64,000 nt of DNA from JAHDFB01 sp965658745 (GCA_965658745.1 CBFHTK010000003.1:372001-436000), one strand, 5' to 3'; positions 1-9,652 are shown, numbered from the stretch's first letter. Program-made: numbers and translations. The notes: a model not told the origin generated them from the letters alone.

Positions 1-2486
1 CTACGGTCCTTTTATCTTCAGTAGCTGGTACAACTCTCGAAGCAATGCCTGCGGCAGCTACAACCTCACAGAAAGTCAAAATTGAAGGAACACTAGTTAT
101 TGATCAGTCATACACTTTTGGATCTGACAATGCTAATAGCCATCTTGAAATGGGAAGTAATTCAAGAATAGAAGTAAACAATAATCGCTTACTACGACTT
201 ACTGAGACGGATATCTCAACATGTTCTACTACATGGGATGGAATCGAAGTCAAAAATGGAGGAAGTTTAATTTTTGATCGCTCTTCGATTGAAGATGCTA
301 CAGTAGCAATTGAAATGAAAGATAATTCCGCTGTAGATATCTATAATTCAAGATTTTCTAATAACACTACGTCGATCGGCTCATTTGATCCGAATCCAAA
401 AAATTTAACCTTAAATCTATTTTCTACACCTTTCAATCAAACGATGATAGAAAATGGACAATATGGAATATTTCTTGAGAATACTAGTCCATTGATTATT
501 CAGGGCTTCTACAACTTTAGAAATTTAACAAATGGTATTGTTGCAGACGGTAGCGATGTGTTTGTAAAGTGGGCAAATTTCCAAGATACTCAAAATGGCG
601 TGGTCGTCTCTGATGCGCCAACTTCAGCGACCATCACTGACAATCAATTTTTAACCTCTGTCAGAGGAATCTATATTGACGGGGTGCCTAGTAGCACAAT
701 CGACTTCAATACGATCCTAGATGCTGACGAAGGAATACGAATTCAAAATCAGAATATCAATGAAGAAACAGAAATAAGTGGCAACAATATTTTTCAGTGC
801 AATAGCGGAGTTGTTGGTGTAGGTATAAAGCAAGGTCAGGGAATCATTGAAAACAACAATATTAGAGCTTTCCAAAGGGGCGTGAATATCCTTGGCACCC
901 TAGAAGTCAATGATTGGCAGATTATCAATAATCCAGATATATCTAGCACAGGAATGGGAGTAAGGCTCCAAAATATTAGAACTGGAAGAATCGAGAATAA
1001 CACGATTATTTATGGGGAATCGAAAGCTGTGAGTGTAGTAGGTGGAGACGTAAATCACACGATAAATAACGACGTAATATCTGACGATGATGGAATTAAC
1101 TATGCATTATCAACAAATGGAATCATTTCATGCAATAATAGTGTAAGTGATCTTGGTATACTAATTCAATCCAATAACTCGGGTACCGATATTCGAGGAA
1201 ATGACTTAATAGGTGATGATATATCTTTACAATATGGATTATCAGCACTATCATCATTTGCACACACAGGTCAACAAGCATTCAAAGGAAATAGATTCGC
1301 GCTTAGTACTCCTAGTCTGCCGACTGCAATTAATTATAGTGATCCCACGACAGCAAATATGAATCAATATATTATTGGAAATTTAGCTGCCATTCAAGGT
1401 TCAAATGACTACCCTTATTTTCAAGCCTTGATATTTAATTGGTTTTTAAAGCTAGGAGGTAAAGATTATTCGTGTCCACCGGAATTTGGAGGAGGAGGCG
1501 GATCCGAAGGGGATAATGCTAATTCATCATCACAAAATGAAGAAAGTCTGATTAATGCGATTGAAAATGATCTTTTATTGATCTCATCAGGCCTTGAAGA
1601 AGCATATGGCCCTAATATTGCTTTTGAAGCGAAATTCATTGTCGCAAAACACATACTGGAATTGCAAAGTTCTTTTAATAATTTCACTTACGAAGAAGTA
1701 TTACTTGAACAGGAATTCGACGAGGTAAGTCAACTTGCACAAATTTTCTTTAATATATCAGAATTTCAGAAAGATTTAAAGCGTATATCAAGCCAAGATT
1801 TCCAAGACTTTGTGGAAGTTGTACGTAATGATTCTACGTTAATTATTAACTCGGATTCCTCGCTTGATCAGCTTGATCTGCAATCTGTGTCTGAAATTAG
1901 AGATACATATGAGTCATATTCTGAAGCTTTCCAAAGTAATATTATAGATAATAATATAGAAATAGTCCAGTTTGTTGAAAGTATTCAAATTCAACTCGAG
2001 GAAACGAATGTTACCGAAAACTACGGTTTCGAATTGAAATCAAGTTTAGCGTTCTTACTTGAATTTTTACATCCTGAATTTGACTTTTTTAGTTCAGTAG
2101 GACAGGAAGAAATCAATCGGATTTCAAATTTATGTTTTACAGAATTTGGTTTTCCAGTGGTATACGCTCGAAGTCTTCGAGCGATCTATGATAAAGAATC
2201 TATTCTTCAAGATTTTTCTGATTGTGAACTCGTCGAACCTCGACTTAAGAGTACTGAAGAAGATTTAAATTGGAAATTGTATCCCAATCCGACCAGCGAA
2301 AATATAACTATTCAGCATCCCGAAAAAGGAGCGCATGAAATTAGGATCTTCGATAATCTAGGTAAACTTATGTTACAAGTTTCTGGAATAGGTCAAGAAA
2401 CAAAGCTTGATCTTACTGAATTTAGATCAGGAGTATATTTTATATCGATCGACAATAGTTTGGTTAAAAGATTTATCAAGATATGA
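1..2486 (+). CDS. Beta-helix repeat protein with type IX sorting domain, 5' end missing
   Basis: The reading frame is already open at the window edge, so the start and signal peptide lie upstream; the first ATG in frame (45) is internal. The N-terminal half is rich in short Asn/Gly/Ile-containing repeats (for example NNNIRAF, ENNTIIYG, DIRGNDLIG), the pattern of a right-handed parallel beta-helix. After a Gly/Ser-rich linker comes a helical acidic region, then a C-terminal domain of about 75 residues with the YPNPTSE motif and a basic end (RFIKI), which marks type A type IX secretion (Por/SprA system) cargo. It is therefore probably exported to the cell surface or medium. Its stop overlaps the next start in ATGA. 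Ligand or substrate is unknown; the fold is seen in polysaccharide-acting and adhesive proteins, which is only inference here. Confidence 0.85.
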   Translation, partial: TVLLSSVAGTTLEAMPAAATTSQKVKIEGTLVIDQSYTFGSDNANSHLEMGSNSRIEVNNNRLLRLTETDISTCSTTWDGIEVKNGGSLIFDRSSIEDATVAIEMKDNSAVDIYNSRFSNNTTSIGSFDPNPKNLTLNLFSTPFNQTMIENGQYGIFLENTSPLIIQGFYNFRNLTNGIVADGSDVFVKWANFQDTQNGVVVSDAPTSATITDNQFLTSVRGIYIDGVPSSTIDFNTILDADEGIRIQNQNINEETEISGNNIFQCNSGVVGVGIKQGQGIIENNNIRAFQRGVNILGTLEVNDWQIINNPDISSTGMGVRLQNIRTGRIENNTIIYGESKAVSVVGGDVNHTINNDVISDDDGINYALSTNGIISCNNSVSDLGILIQSNNSGTDIRGNDLIGDDISLQYGLSALSSFAHTGQQAFKGNRFALSTPSLPTAINYSDPTTANMNQYIIGNLAAIQGSNDYPYFQALIFNWFLKLGGKDYSCPPEFGGGGGSEGDNANSSSQNEESLINAIENDLLLISSGLEEAYGPNIAFEAKFIVAKHILELQSSFNNFTYEEVLLEQEFDEVSQLAQIFFNISEFQKDLKRISSQDFQDFVEVVRNDSTLIINSDSSLDQLDLQSVSEIRDTYESYSEAFQSNIIDNNIEIVQFVESIQIQLEETNVTENYGFELKSSLAFLLEFLHPEFDFFSSVGQEEINRISNLCFTEFGFPVVYARSLRAIYDKESILQDFSDCELVEPRLKSTEEDLNWKLYPNPTSENITIQHPEKGAHEIRIFDNLGKLMLQVSGIGQETKLDLTEFRSGVYFISIDNSLVKRFIKI

Positions 2487-3976
2487 TATCTCGACAATGT
2501 GTGTGGCTCTGTATTATGTTTGTTTCTGTTAGTATGTACGGGCAAAATTATGACAACCAATGGATTTTTGGATATGGAAACGATATACCTCAAAGATTTG
2601 GTCGTACTATCCTAAATTTTAATTCAGATACGGTTCAAACTGACATCTACCAAGCTGGTCAAGATTCTCTATCTGTTGGGAATACAGGTAGTTTTTCAAA
2701 TACTCGCAATGGAGAGCTTAAATTTTTGACAAATCACTGCTTTGTTTACGATACGAGTATTGCAAGAATTTCAGGACCTGATTATTTAACGACAACGGGA
2801 TTGGCCGTTGAAGGTTGTTATCTGCATCCTACACCTCGATATAGTGCATATAATTCCATTCTAATCTTGCCGGATTTACTTGATAGTAATCTTACCTACA
2901 TTATGCATAAAGATTTGATAGTCGAGTTTATTGGTCCTGAATTTTATACTCAGGATTTTTGGTTTTCTACTGTCCGCGAAACTGGCGAAGAGACTGTATT
3001 TGAAAGAAAGTTTACGATTAATCAGGAGCAACTCATTTCACTCGGCCTTACTGCTGTACCGAATCATGACATGACACGCTGGTGGGTAGTACTCGCACGT
3101 AATTATAGTAATATTTTCGAAGTGTATTCGATCGGTCAGGATAGCGCATATTTGCATCATACAGATACGCTGGGAGTAGAAATAAATTCTCGGCAGATTC
3201 AGATTGGACAATCACAATTTAGTCCTAATGCGAGTATGTTTGCTATGAATACGGAGGAATATGGTGTTTTGCTGTATGATTTTGATAATGAATCTGGCAA
3301 GCTTAGTAATTTTACACAGATTGATTATCCAAACAGCAAGAATGTTGCCCAAGGGTTGTGCTTTTCGCCTGATAACAGTAAGATATATGTTAATTCTGCT
3401 GAACATCTACATCAGATCGATCTTGCAAATGAATTTAGTATAGAGTTGATTAACCAATACACAGGTGTAGATTCAGATGGTTGGCCGATCGGTTTAGGTC
3501 ATATGTATCTTGGTCCAGATTGTCGAATCTATGTATCTCCCGGTTCCTCTACTTATTATCTGCATACAATTGATGCACCAAATCAAGTAGGTCAAGCATG
3601 TGAGTTTTCTCCAGAACGGCTAGAATTACCAACCAATTTGCCGCATCATTTGCCGAATATTCCGCAGTATAGGTACATTAATGGTTGTGATTCGACTATC
3701 GTACTTCCTGAAATTGTCACTTTTACAGAAGAGGTAGATGCTTATGCAGAAACTTTTCGCATATATCCGAATCCTGTAGCTGATTTTCTGACTATTGACC
3801 AATTAAACGATGGGGAGCATCAATTACACATATATGATCAGATGGGTAGACTATTAATCAGTTCAAAAGAATATGGAGATCGAATAACAGTCGATTTAGT
3901 TAACTTACAGGCTGGCATGTATTATTTAGTCATCGATGAAGAGCCAGTAAAAAAGAAATTAATAAAGATTAAGTAG
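2483..3976 (+). CDS. Secreted protein with type IX sorting domain
   Basis: A 497-residue protein starting in a 4-bp ATGA overlap with the beta-helix gene, so the two are almost certainly cotranslated. An N-terminal signal peptide (about residues 1-20, ending near SMYG) is followed by a body with blade-like segments such as LGLTAVPNHD and LCFSPDNSKIYVNS, which resemble beta-propeller repeats reading out text or time-series style data in other Bacteroidota proteins. The C-terminal 75 residues carry the YPNPVADFLTI motif and end in KKKLIKIK, a type A type IX sorting domain. Its function cannot be named. The coupling with a second cargo protein suggests the two act together at the surface. Confidence 0.85.
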   Translation: MISRQCVWLCIMFVSVSMYGQNYDNQWIFGYGNDIPQRFGRTILNFNSDTVQTDIYQAGQDSLSVGNTGSFSNTRNGELKFLTNHCFVYDTSIARISGPDYLTTTGLAVEGCYLHPTPRYSAYNSILILPDLLDSNLTYIMHKDLIVEFIGPEFYTQDFWFSTVRETGEETVFERKFTINQEQLISLGLTAVPNHDMTRWWVVLARNYSNIFEVYSIGQDSAYLHHTDTLGVEINSRQIQIGQSQFSPNASMFAMNTEEYGVLLYDFDNESGKLSNFTQIDYPNSKNVAQGLCFSPDNSKIYVNSAEHLHQIDLANEFSIELINQYTGVDSDGWPIGLGHMYLGPDCRIYVSPGSSTYYLHTIDAPNQVGQACEFSPERLELPTNLPHHLPNIPQYRYINGCDSTIVLPEIVTFTEEVDAYAETFRIYPNPVADFLTIDQLNDGEHQLHIYDQMGRLLISSKEYGDRITVDLVNLQAGMYYLVIDEEPVKKKLIKIK

Positions 3977-4115
3977 GGCGAGATGTTTTGTTTCAATCAA
4001 CCGTAAATGTAGTTTGAAAAGTGCGTCTCAACGTAAATTCCACTTCTTCATATCCGTATCCGAGCCATTCTGTGGCAAGCACTGGACTGTGACCTCTTGG
4101 CGTAGCATTCACTTC

Positions 4116-6521
4116 TTACCTGATCAAAGTAAACGAACCATTAATCTGCTTCACTTCATTGTCTAAGAAAACTACATGGGCAACCCATGAATATACACCT
4201 TCCATCGCTGGCCTTTGCTTATACATTCCCTTCCATCCTTCTTCTTCAACTCCAGCAGGAAAATTTCTATTTACAAAAACTTGGTTACCCCATCGATCAT
4301 AGATTTTTAGCTCTTCAACTTCGAGTACTTGATTACTCCCATAAATCGTAAAGTATCGATTTTCGATTTTGGACGAAGAAATATTCATAATATTTGGAGC
4401 ATATAAATCTCTATTTTTTAACACTCGAATCAATACCGTTTTCTCTTCCTCACAACCATCTTCAGATATCGCTGTGAAGGTGTAAGATGTCGAAAAAAGT
4501 GGTAATGCCTCATTGTCAAAACAAGTAATACAATCCAAGTCGCTGTCAAAAACCCATGCGTATGAAGCTATTCCTTCCAAATCAAGTATTGGTGACATTT
4601 CAACAAGATCGCCTAGATTGACGACAATCAAAGAATCTAATTCGATCTCCGGAATAAGTGCTGGATCAAGCATCAAAATAGCTTCTTCCAAACAACCATT
4701 GGCATCTTGTACTTGTATGCTATACTCGCCTGCTATGAGTTCAGAAAACTCTAGTTGACTAGATAATAATCCCTGATCTATTCCTGCAGAATACGGTTCA
4801 ACTCCACCTTCAATTGAAGTTAATTGAATACTTCCAGTACTTAATCCTTCACAATTTGGGTCATTTTCAACTGCGATAAAACTCAACTGATCCGGTGCAA
4901 TTAAGTTGATAGACGAAATTGATGAACAACCATTTTCATCCACTACAGTTACTGTGTGTTCTCCAGCTGACAAATTTTCAACTGTCGTCTCGTCTTCTGC
5001 TCCTGATGACCAAAAGTAGCTATACGATGGATTTCCACCCTGAGCGTTCAAGCTCACAATTCCATCATTTTCGTCAATGCAGGAAATGTCGTAACCATTG
5101 AAGTCTTGATCTGAATTCAGAAATGATTGAAGTTGTTCTGGTTCTTCGATCGTAAATTGCAAAACTGTTTCATTGCCAAAATTATCTTCCACATTGATAA
5201 CATACTGTCCTTTCGACAAATTATTAATAGTGATAAGCTCTCCGAGAGAATTAATCACTCCAGAGCCTGTGATAGAATTATCAAAAACTTCTTCATATAC
5301 ATAGTTAAAAGGAGGGGTTCCTACGTCAATTGTAAAATCTAATGACCCTGAATTGGCATCTCCGAAACAAAGAAGCGCCTCCGGATTGGTCTCTCCGAAA
5401 ATATTACATTCGATTTGATTTAAATTGAGTACAATTGTTGAGTCACAATTTGCCGTCGTCAACAGATATTGTTCATAAATTCCAGTTGCATCATAAATTG
5501 TTCCATTCAGATTGAAAACATCTTCATTACAAATGACTACGCTTACTTCCTCAACCTCAGGTGCTGTGAGTTCCACTTCAAGGGTAAAAACCGTGTCACA
5601 AGTAAGAGTTCCCGGAACAACAATATCCTCGTAGGTCCCTGGTTCCGTATATATTTCATCATAAAAGCGAATTGTATCTCCCACACACAAAGTCATATTT
5701 TCTGTAATGAGCGTCTCTGCCTCCACCGAAATTGTTTCGCACACAGGACTTGCTGCATCGCATGCATTGGATTCTTGAAAACACACTTCATATTCACCAG
5801 GTGAGAAGATGGTGTACTCAAGATTTTGACTTTCAGAAACCAGTGCTCCGTCAATTGTCCATTCATAGATCGTTGCTCCTACTTGTGGATAACTCTGCAA
5901 TAAAAATGGCTTTTCTTCGCAGATTGGAACTTGAACATCAAAAGCTTCAGAAGCCGCAAGTTGAGCAACATTCGTAGAACCTTCAATAACATTTATAGTG
6001 TAATCACATATTGTTCCCCAACTTCCGTCCATCACAAAAAAGTAGTATTGTCCAATTACCAAAGGTTCGAAAGTAGTGAATGTTTCCGTTGTGTTTTCTG
6101 GAATATCTGTGTCACAATTTGACACCTTTTTGAAGTTAGTACAATTAATTCCTTCATAGATTCCTACTTCTAGGCTATTGGACCCTCCTGTGCAATTTCC
6201 TACTGTGACTTCTAGAGTCAAATCTTCGCTTCCAGCAATAAATGCGATCCACTGAACATTATTTTCTTGTGTTGTGCAAAAATCATCCGGGGCATCTCCT
6301 CCTACGGGGCTATCATTGATACCAGTAAAACCATCTATATCACAGATGATACATGCCTCGGAACAGTATGGTTCCATCTGTGCTATCATTCCACAAGGAA
6401 GAGGGGCTTGCGCCCAAAGGGAAAGATTAAACAAGCTGACTAATAGTAAAATAAGTAAGCTTTCAAACTTTGATTTCCAAGGTAAGCTACGCACAATAAT
6501 CTTCTTCTTTACAAAATTCAA
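4116..6521 (-). CDS. SprB-repeat / CHU_C (type B sorting domain) surface protein
   Basis: An 801-residue secreted protein. A long N-terminal signal segment with a hydrophobic core (about residues 20-38, ending LWAQA) is followed by a Cys-containing domain with PPC-like features, PKD-like Ig segments, and three SprB-type repeats with the pattern C-x-G/E-x-x-x-G-x-I...G-x-Y (near residues 390, 500 and 590). The C-terminus (LYAPNIMN, YDRWGNQVF, EGVYSW, ending GSFTLIR) is a gliding-motility-associated CHU_C domain, the type B signal for the type IX system. This is an adhesin-like architecture, and the ligand is unknown. It is convergent with the two cargo genes before it. The frame stays open 40 codons past its TAA, but the domain ends at the usual place, so I treat TAA as the true stop. 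Confidence 0.88.
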   Translation of the reverse strand: MNFVKKKIIVRSLPWKSKFESLLILLLVSLFNLSLWAQAPLPCGMIAQMEPYCSEACIICDIDGFTGINDSPVGGDAPDDFCTTQENNVQWIAFIAGSEDLTLEVTVGNCTGGSNSLEVGIYEGINCTNFKKVSNCDTDIPENTTETFTTFEPLVIGQYYFFVMDGSWGTICDYTINVIEGSTNVAQLAASEAFDVQVPICEEKPFLLQSYPQVGATIYEWTIDGALVSESQNLEYTIFSPGEYEVCFQESNACDAASPVCETISVEAETLITENMTLCVGDTIRFYDEIYTEPGTYEDIVVPGTLTCDTVFTLEVELTAPEVEEVSVVICNEDVFNLNGTIYDATGIYEQYLLTTANCDSTIVLNLNQIECNIFGETNPEALLCFGDANSGSLDFTIDVGTPPFNYVYEEVFDNSITGSGVINSLGELITINNLSKGQYVINVEDNFGNETVLQFTIEEPEQLQSFLNSDQDFNGYDISCIDENDGIVSLNAQGGNPSYSYFWSSGAEDETTVENLSAGEHTVTVVDENGCSSISSINLIAPDQLSFIAVENDPNCEGLSTGSIQLTSIEGGVEPYSAGIDQGLLSSQLEFSELIAGEYSIQVQDANGCLEEAILMLDPALIPEIELDSLIVVNLGDLVEMSPILDLEGIASYAWVFDSDLDCITCFDNEALPLFSTSYTFTAISEDGCEEEKTVLIRVLKNRDLYAPNIMNISSSKIENRYFTIYGSNQVLEVEELKIYDRWGNQVFVNRNFPAGVEEEGWKGMYKQRPAMEGVYSWVAHVVFLDNEVKQINGSFTLIR
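6404..6417 (-). repeat. GNRA-loop hairpin word, copy 1
   Basis: On the minus strand: TTGGGC-GCAA-GCCC reading, inside the signal-peptide codons of the CHU_C gene. One of six copies of TTGGGCGNAAGCCC. Confidence 0.6.
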
Positions 6522-6544
6522 TACATAGTAAAATATCTATTGTC

Positions 6545-6552
6545 CAAATGTA
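6545..6552 (-). promoter_or_regulatory. Bacteroidota -7 box for the CHU_C gene
   Basis: On the minus strand this reads TACATTTG, matching the Bacteroidota TAnnTTTG consensus, 24 bp before the start at 6521. I see no clear -33 TTG at the expected spacing. Assignment is by consensus only. Confidence 0.4.
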
Positions 6553-6674
6553 AGCACTTCGGAGGTGAACCCTATTAACAGTAGTGCGCCTTTAAGACTT
6601 TAATGCTAATTCAACGAGACCAAACTTAATTAAAGTGCTTTTAACAATTGATTGCAGGATGAAATACAATACAG

Positions 6675-6800
6675 CTAAGCACTTTTCTTCTTTTTCTTTT
6701 TGCCATGCACATCGCAAAAGAGAGGACACTTCTTACATGCCTTCTTCTTCTCTTTGTACTTTTTACAGCATTTTTCCTTGCAGCACTTCCTCTTAGACAT
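6675..6800 (-). CDS. 41-residue Cys/Lys-rich micro-protein
   Basis: A small open frame from ATG at 6800 to TAG at 6675. It encodes six Cys in CC, CC, CxxC and C contexts and about 20 Lys in 41 residues (start MSKRKCCKEKCCKKY, later CKKCPLFCDVHG, then a poly-Lys tail). Six cysteines plus one His in such a short chain suggest a metal-binding or nucleic-acid-binding peptide; no function is known to me. Its start lies inside the 3' end of the methyltransferase gene (8-bp overlap), which suggests translational coupling. The Cys and Lys pattern is far too regular for random non-coding DNA, although no homolog search was possible. Confidence 0.6.
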   Translation of the reverse strand: MSKRKCCKEKCCKKYKEKKKACKKCPLFCDVHGKKKKKKSA

Positions 6801-7448
6801 TGTCCTCTAGCGGTTTTTGATCTTTTTTAGAAGCTACTACTGCATAGTCTTGAATATCGGTAGAATCAGTCTCAAAAAAAGCCTCCTTTTCAACAGTGAA
6901 TCCACAAGCCTTTAGAGTTTTTCGCAAATAGTCTTCTGAATAATAACTTGTCAAAATTCCTTTTCCCTCAGCTGAATTGGCAAATACAAGCTCAGCGGAT
7001 GGCTTCAGCTTAATCATTGTACTGAGATACATACGCCCTTTGGACGCAAGTCTCTCTTTGATACTCTCCAACCAAAATGGAAATTCATCTAAAGCAATAT
7101 AAGGCAATCCAAAACTACAACAGATTCTATCAAATTGATCATTGATCTCATCAACAGCTCTCATATCTAGCTCATAGAAATGACCCATGGAAATCGCTCT
7201 CTTGCAATTTCAAGCATCGCAGGAGAAAGATCAATGCCGGTAACTGCAAGCTCTGGAAAATTCCTTATAATCAAATCAAGAATATTTCCTGGTCCGCAGG
7301 CAATGTCTAAAATCTTGCTGTCGGTCGAGCAGCTCTCCATAAAACAATTTATCATCTCGGTATAAATCGTCATATCTGAATACCGTTCGGCATATTGCTC
7401 TGCGTATTTATCGAAAACTGAAACGATTGATTGAGTATGATCTTTCAT
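6793..7448 (-). pseudogene. SAM-dependent methyltransferase, frameshifted
   Basis: Two abutting frames together make one class I methyltransferase of about 218 residues. The upstream part (ATG at 7448, MKDHTQSIV) holds motif I ILDIACGPGN and the acidic GIDLSPAM strand. It ends in a stop just after ERFPW. The downstream part begins HFYELDMRAV and carries the rest of the Rossmann domain, including the segment FDRICCSFGLPYI and the C-terminal strand DYAVVASKK. The frame changes at a CCC run at 7184-7186 (GGG on the coding strand): one additional G would restore ERFPWGHFYELDMR. This is either a recent inactivating deletion or a homopolymer sequencing error. The substrate is unknown. It overlaps the Cys-rich micro-protein by 8 bp. 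Confidence 0.75.
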
Positions 7449-7576
7449 AAATGGCAAAAGGATAAGTTTTTCCTTACTCAAAGTAACTAATTCCTGAACT
7501 ATCAAGTTCAAGATGTCTGATCATGTCTAAAAAGTAAAAAAGTAGCAAGTAAATGAACAGATTCTATGAATGATTG

Positions 7577-7584
7577 TATTTTTG
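7577..7584 (+). promoter_or_regulatory. Bacteroidota -7 box before the purF-like gene
   Basis: TATTTTTG matches the TAnnTTTG consensus 45 bp before the start codon at 7629. No good -33 element was seen. Confidence 0.4.
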
Positions 7585-7628
7585 TGTTTTGAATCACCTG
7601 AGAACAAAAATCTCGAACCTATCTACTT

Positions 7629-9521
7629 ATGAGTGATGAAATCAAGCACGAATGTGGCCTCGCCTTTATTCGTTTGCTTAAGCCGCTGGAATTCTATAGA
7701 GAAAAATATGGAACCAATCTTTACGGTCTCAATAAACTTCAATTATTACTACAAAAACAACGAAATAGGGGTCAAGACGGTGCTGGGATAGCCACCATCA
7801 AGCTTGACATGCCACCTGGAAACAGATACATCAGTAGAAAACGGAGTATTTCGCCGCAATATCTGAAGGATGTATTTGACGGCGTTATGACTCATTTCAA
7901 AGATTTGACGCCAGAACAACTCAACGATACGGAATGGTTGAAGTATAACCGACCATATATAGGTGAATTACTACTAGGTCATCTTCGGTATGGGACACAC
8001 GGTGTTAATACGATTGAAACCTGTCATCCATTTTTGAGATCCAATAATTGGATTTCAAGAAACCTTGTTTTGGCAGGAAACTTCAATATGACAAATATGG
8101 AAGAGCTCTTCCAAGAACTAATTTCTTTTGGGCAAAACCCTAAAGAAAAAAGTGATACCGTCACAGTTCTCGAAAAAATAGGCCATTTTCTAGACGATGA
8201 AGTTCAACGAAATTTCAACTGGTTCAAACCAGAAGGCTTCAGCAATATGGAGATCAACAATAAGATCGCTGAAAACCTTGACGTTCAGCGAATCCTTCAA
8301 AGGTCTGCGCGTCGATTTGATGGTGGATATATCATGGCTGGAATGATCGGTCATGGAGATGCTTTTGTTTTCAGAGATCCTTCAGGAATAAGGCCTGCTT
8401 ATTATTATCAAGATGATGAAGTAGTTGTAGCTGCGTCCGAAAGACCAGCAATACAAACGGCATTTGGCGTTCATTTCGATGACGTCAAAGAACTAGAACG
8501 TGGGCATGCATTGATCGTCAAAAAAAATGGTTACGTCTATACTCCCTTGTGTAAAGATCAAAAACCACGAACAGCGTGCTCTTTTGAAAGAATATACTTC
8601 GCAAGGGGAACAGATCGAGACATCTATCTTGAGCGCAAAAAGCTAGGCGAATTAATGACACCGATGGTCATGAAAGCCATCAATAGTGATCTTGAAAATA
8701 CTGTATTCTCATATATCCCAAATACTGCCGAAACCTCCTTTTATGGTCTGATCGAAGGACTTGAAAAAGCTGCTGACAATATCAAATTACAGAAGCTACA
8801 AGAAGGCGCAGGTAAAATGTCTGAAGAGGAGATCGCTAAAGTGTTGAAAATACATCCAAGGGTTGAAAAACTAGCGGTAAAAGATGCTAAAATGCGGACT
8901 TTTATTGCCGACGATGCTTCACGTGGTGAAATGGTCAACATGGTGTATGACGTAACTTACGGAATCGTAAATAATCACGTTGATACGCTTGTTCTGATCG
9001 ATGATAGTATCGTGAGAGGAACAACTCTGAGAGATTCGATCCTTTCGATCCTTTCGAGATTGAGGCCAAAAAAGATTATCATCTTATCTTCAGCACCACA
9101 GATTCGTTACCCTGATTGCTATGGTATCGATATGTCAAAAATGAGGAATTTCTGTGCATTCCAAGCCATCATTGAATTGCTCAATGAAAATGGTAAAGCG
9201 GGATTAATTGATGAGGTTTACCAAATGTGTAAATTACAGGAAGGAATTCCTGATGAAGACGTAGTGAATCATGTTCAAAAGCTTTATGCCGCATTCTCCT
9301 ACGAAGAAGTTACAAACAAAATCACGGAACTGCTTACACCTAAAAATATAAAATGTGAAGTTCAACTGATTTATCAGTCCATCGAAAACCTACACGAAGC
9401 TTGTCCAAATAACAATGGGGATTGGTATTTCTCAGGAAACTTTCCCACGCCAGGAGGCAATCGGGTAGTGAATCGAGCATTTATAAATTACATTGAAAAA
9501 AGTGATGCTAGAGCCTACTAG
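7629..9521 (+). CDS. purF: Amidophosphoribosyltransferase, long form (PurF family)
   Basis: A 630-residue class II glutamine amidotransferase fused to a phosphoribosyltransferase domain, the arrangement of the enzyme that makes 5-phosphoribosylamine from PRPP and glutamine, the first committed step of purine synthesis. The N-terminal nucleophile is Cys9 (HECGLAF) behind an 8-residue propeptide; NRGQDGAGIAT and HLRYGTHGVNT are glutaminase motifs. The PRPP-binding loop LVLIDDSIVRGTT is near residue 454, followed by RYPDCYGIDM. The protein is 120-160 residues longer than typical PurF, with extra sequence between the two domains and at the C-terminus. Bacteroidota often carry such long forms, sometimes beside a normal-length PurF, so this may be a paralog. 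purD is in the same window at 44505 but not linked. Confidence 0.85.
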   Translation: MSDEIKHECGLAFIRLLKPLEFYREKYGTNLYGLNKLQLLLQKQRNRGQDGAGIATIKLDMPPGNRYISRKRSISPQYLKDVFDGVMTHFKDLTPEQLNDTEWLKYNRPYIGELLLGHLRYGTHGVNTIETCHPFLRSNNWISRNLVLAGNFNMTNMEELFQELISFGQNPKEKSDTVTVLEKIGHFLDDEVQRNFNWFKPEGFSNMEINNKIAENLDVQRILQRSARRFDGGYIMAGMIGHGDAFVFRDPSGIRPAYYYQDDEVVVAASERPAIQTAFGVHFDDVKELERGHALIVKKNGYVYTPLCKDQKPRTACSFERIYFARGTDRDIYLERKKLGELMTPMVMKAINSDLENTVFSYIPNTAETSFYGLIEGLEKAADNIKLQKLQEGAGKMSEEEIAKVLKIHPRVEKLAVKDAKMRTFIADDASRGEMVNMVYDVTYGIVNNHVDTLVLIDDSIVRGTTLRDSILSILSRLRPKKIIILSSAPQIRYPDCYGIDMSKMRNFCAFQAIIELLNENGKAGLIDEVYQMCKLQEGIPDEDVVNHVQKLYAAFSYEEVTNKITELLTPKNIKCEVQLIYQSIENLHEACPNNNGDWYFSGNFPTPGGNRVVNRAFINYIEKSDARAY

Positions 9522-9564
9522 AATAATGAAGTGGAATTGAAAGCCTAGCTTTAGCATAGGTACA

Positions 9565-9594
9565 TTGTATTTCCATTATTTGATAGTATATTTG
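9565..9594 (+). promoter_or_regulatory. Promoter of dnaN
   Basis: TTG at 9565-9567 and TATATTTG at 9587-9594 are separated by 19 bp, matching the Bacteroidota -33/-7 consensus, 58 bp before the dnaN start. This is one of the best-spaced promoter candidates in the window. Confidence 0.5.
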
Positions 9595-9652
9595 AGCTTT
9601 TAAGGCTTACGCAAAAATCTCTTTAACATTTACTGATACTAAGAAAACGCAA

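Noticed and set aside
3996..4115. A 40-codon open frame continues past the TAA of the CHU_C gene, with residues such as RGHSPVLATEWLGYGYEE.
   Set aside because: The CHU_C domain ends at its usual place (GSFTLIR), and an open run of this length can occur by chance. I see no sign of stop-codon readthrough.
5469..5804. Long antisense open frames inside the CHU_C gene, and similar ones in sprA and the VCBS gene.
   Set aside because: They mirror the codon pattern of the real gene and have no independent features.
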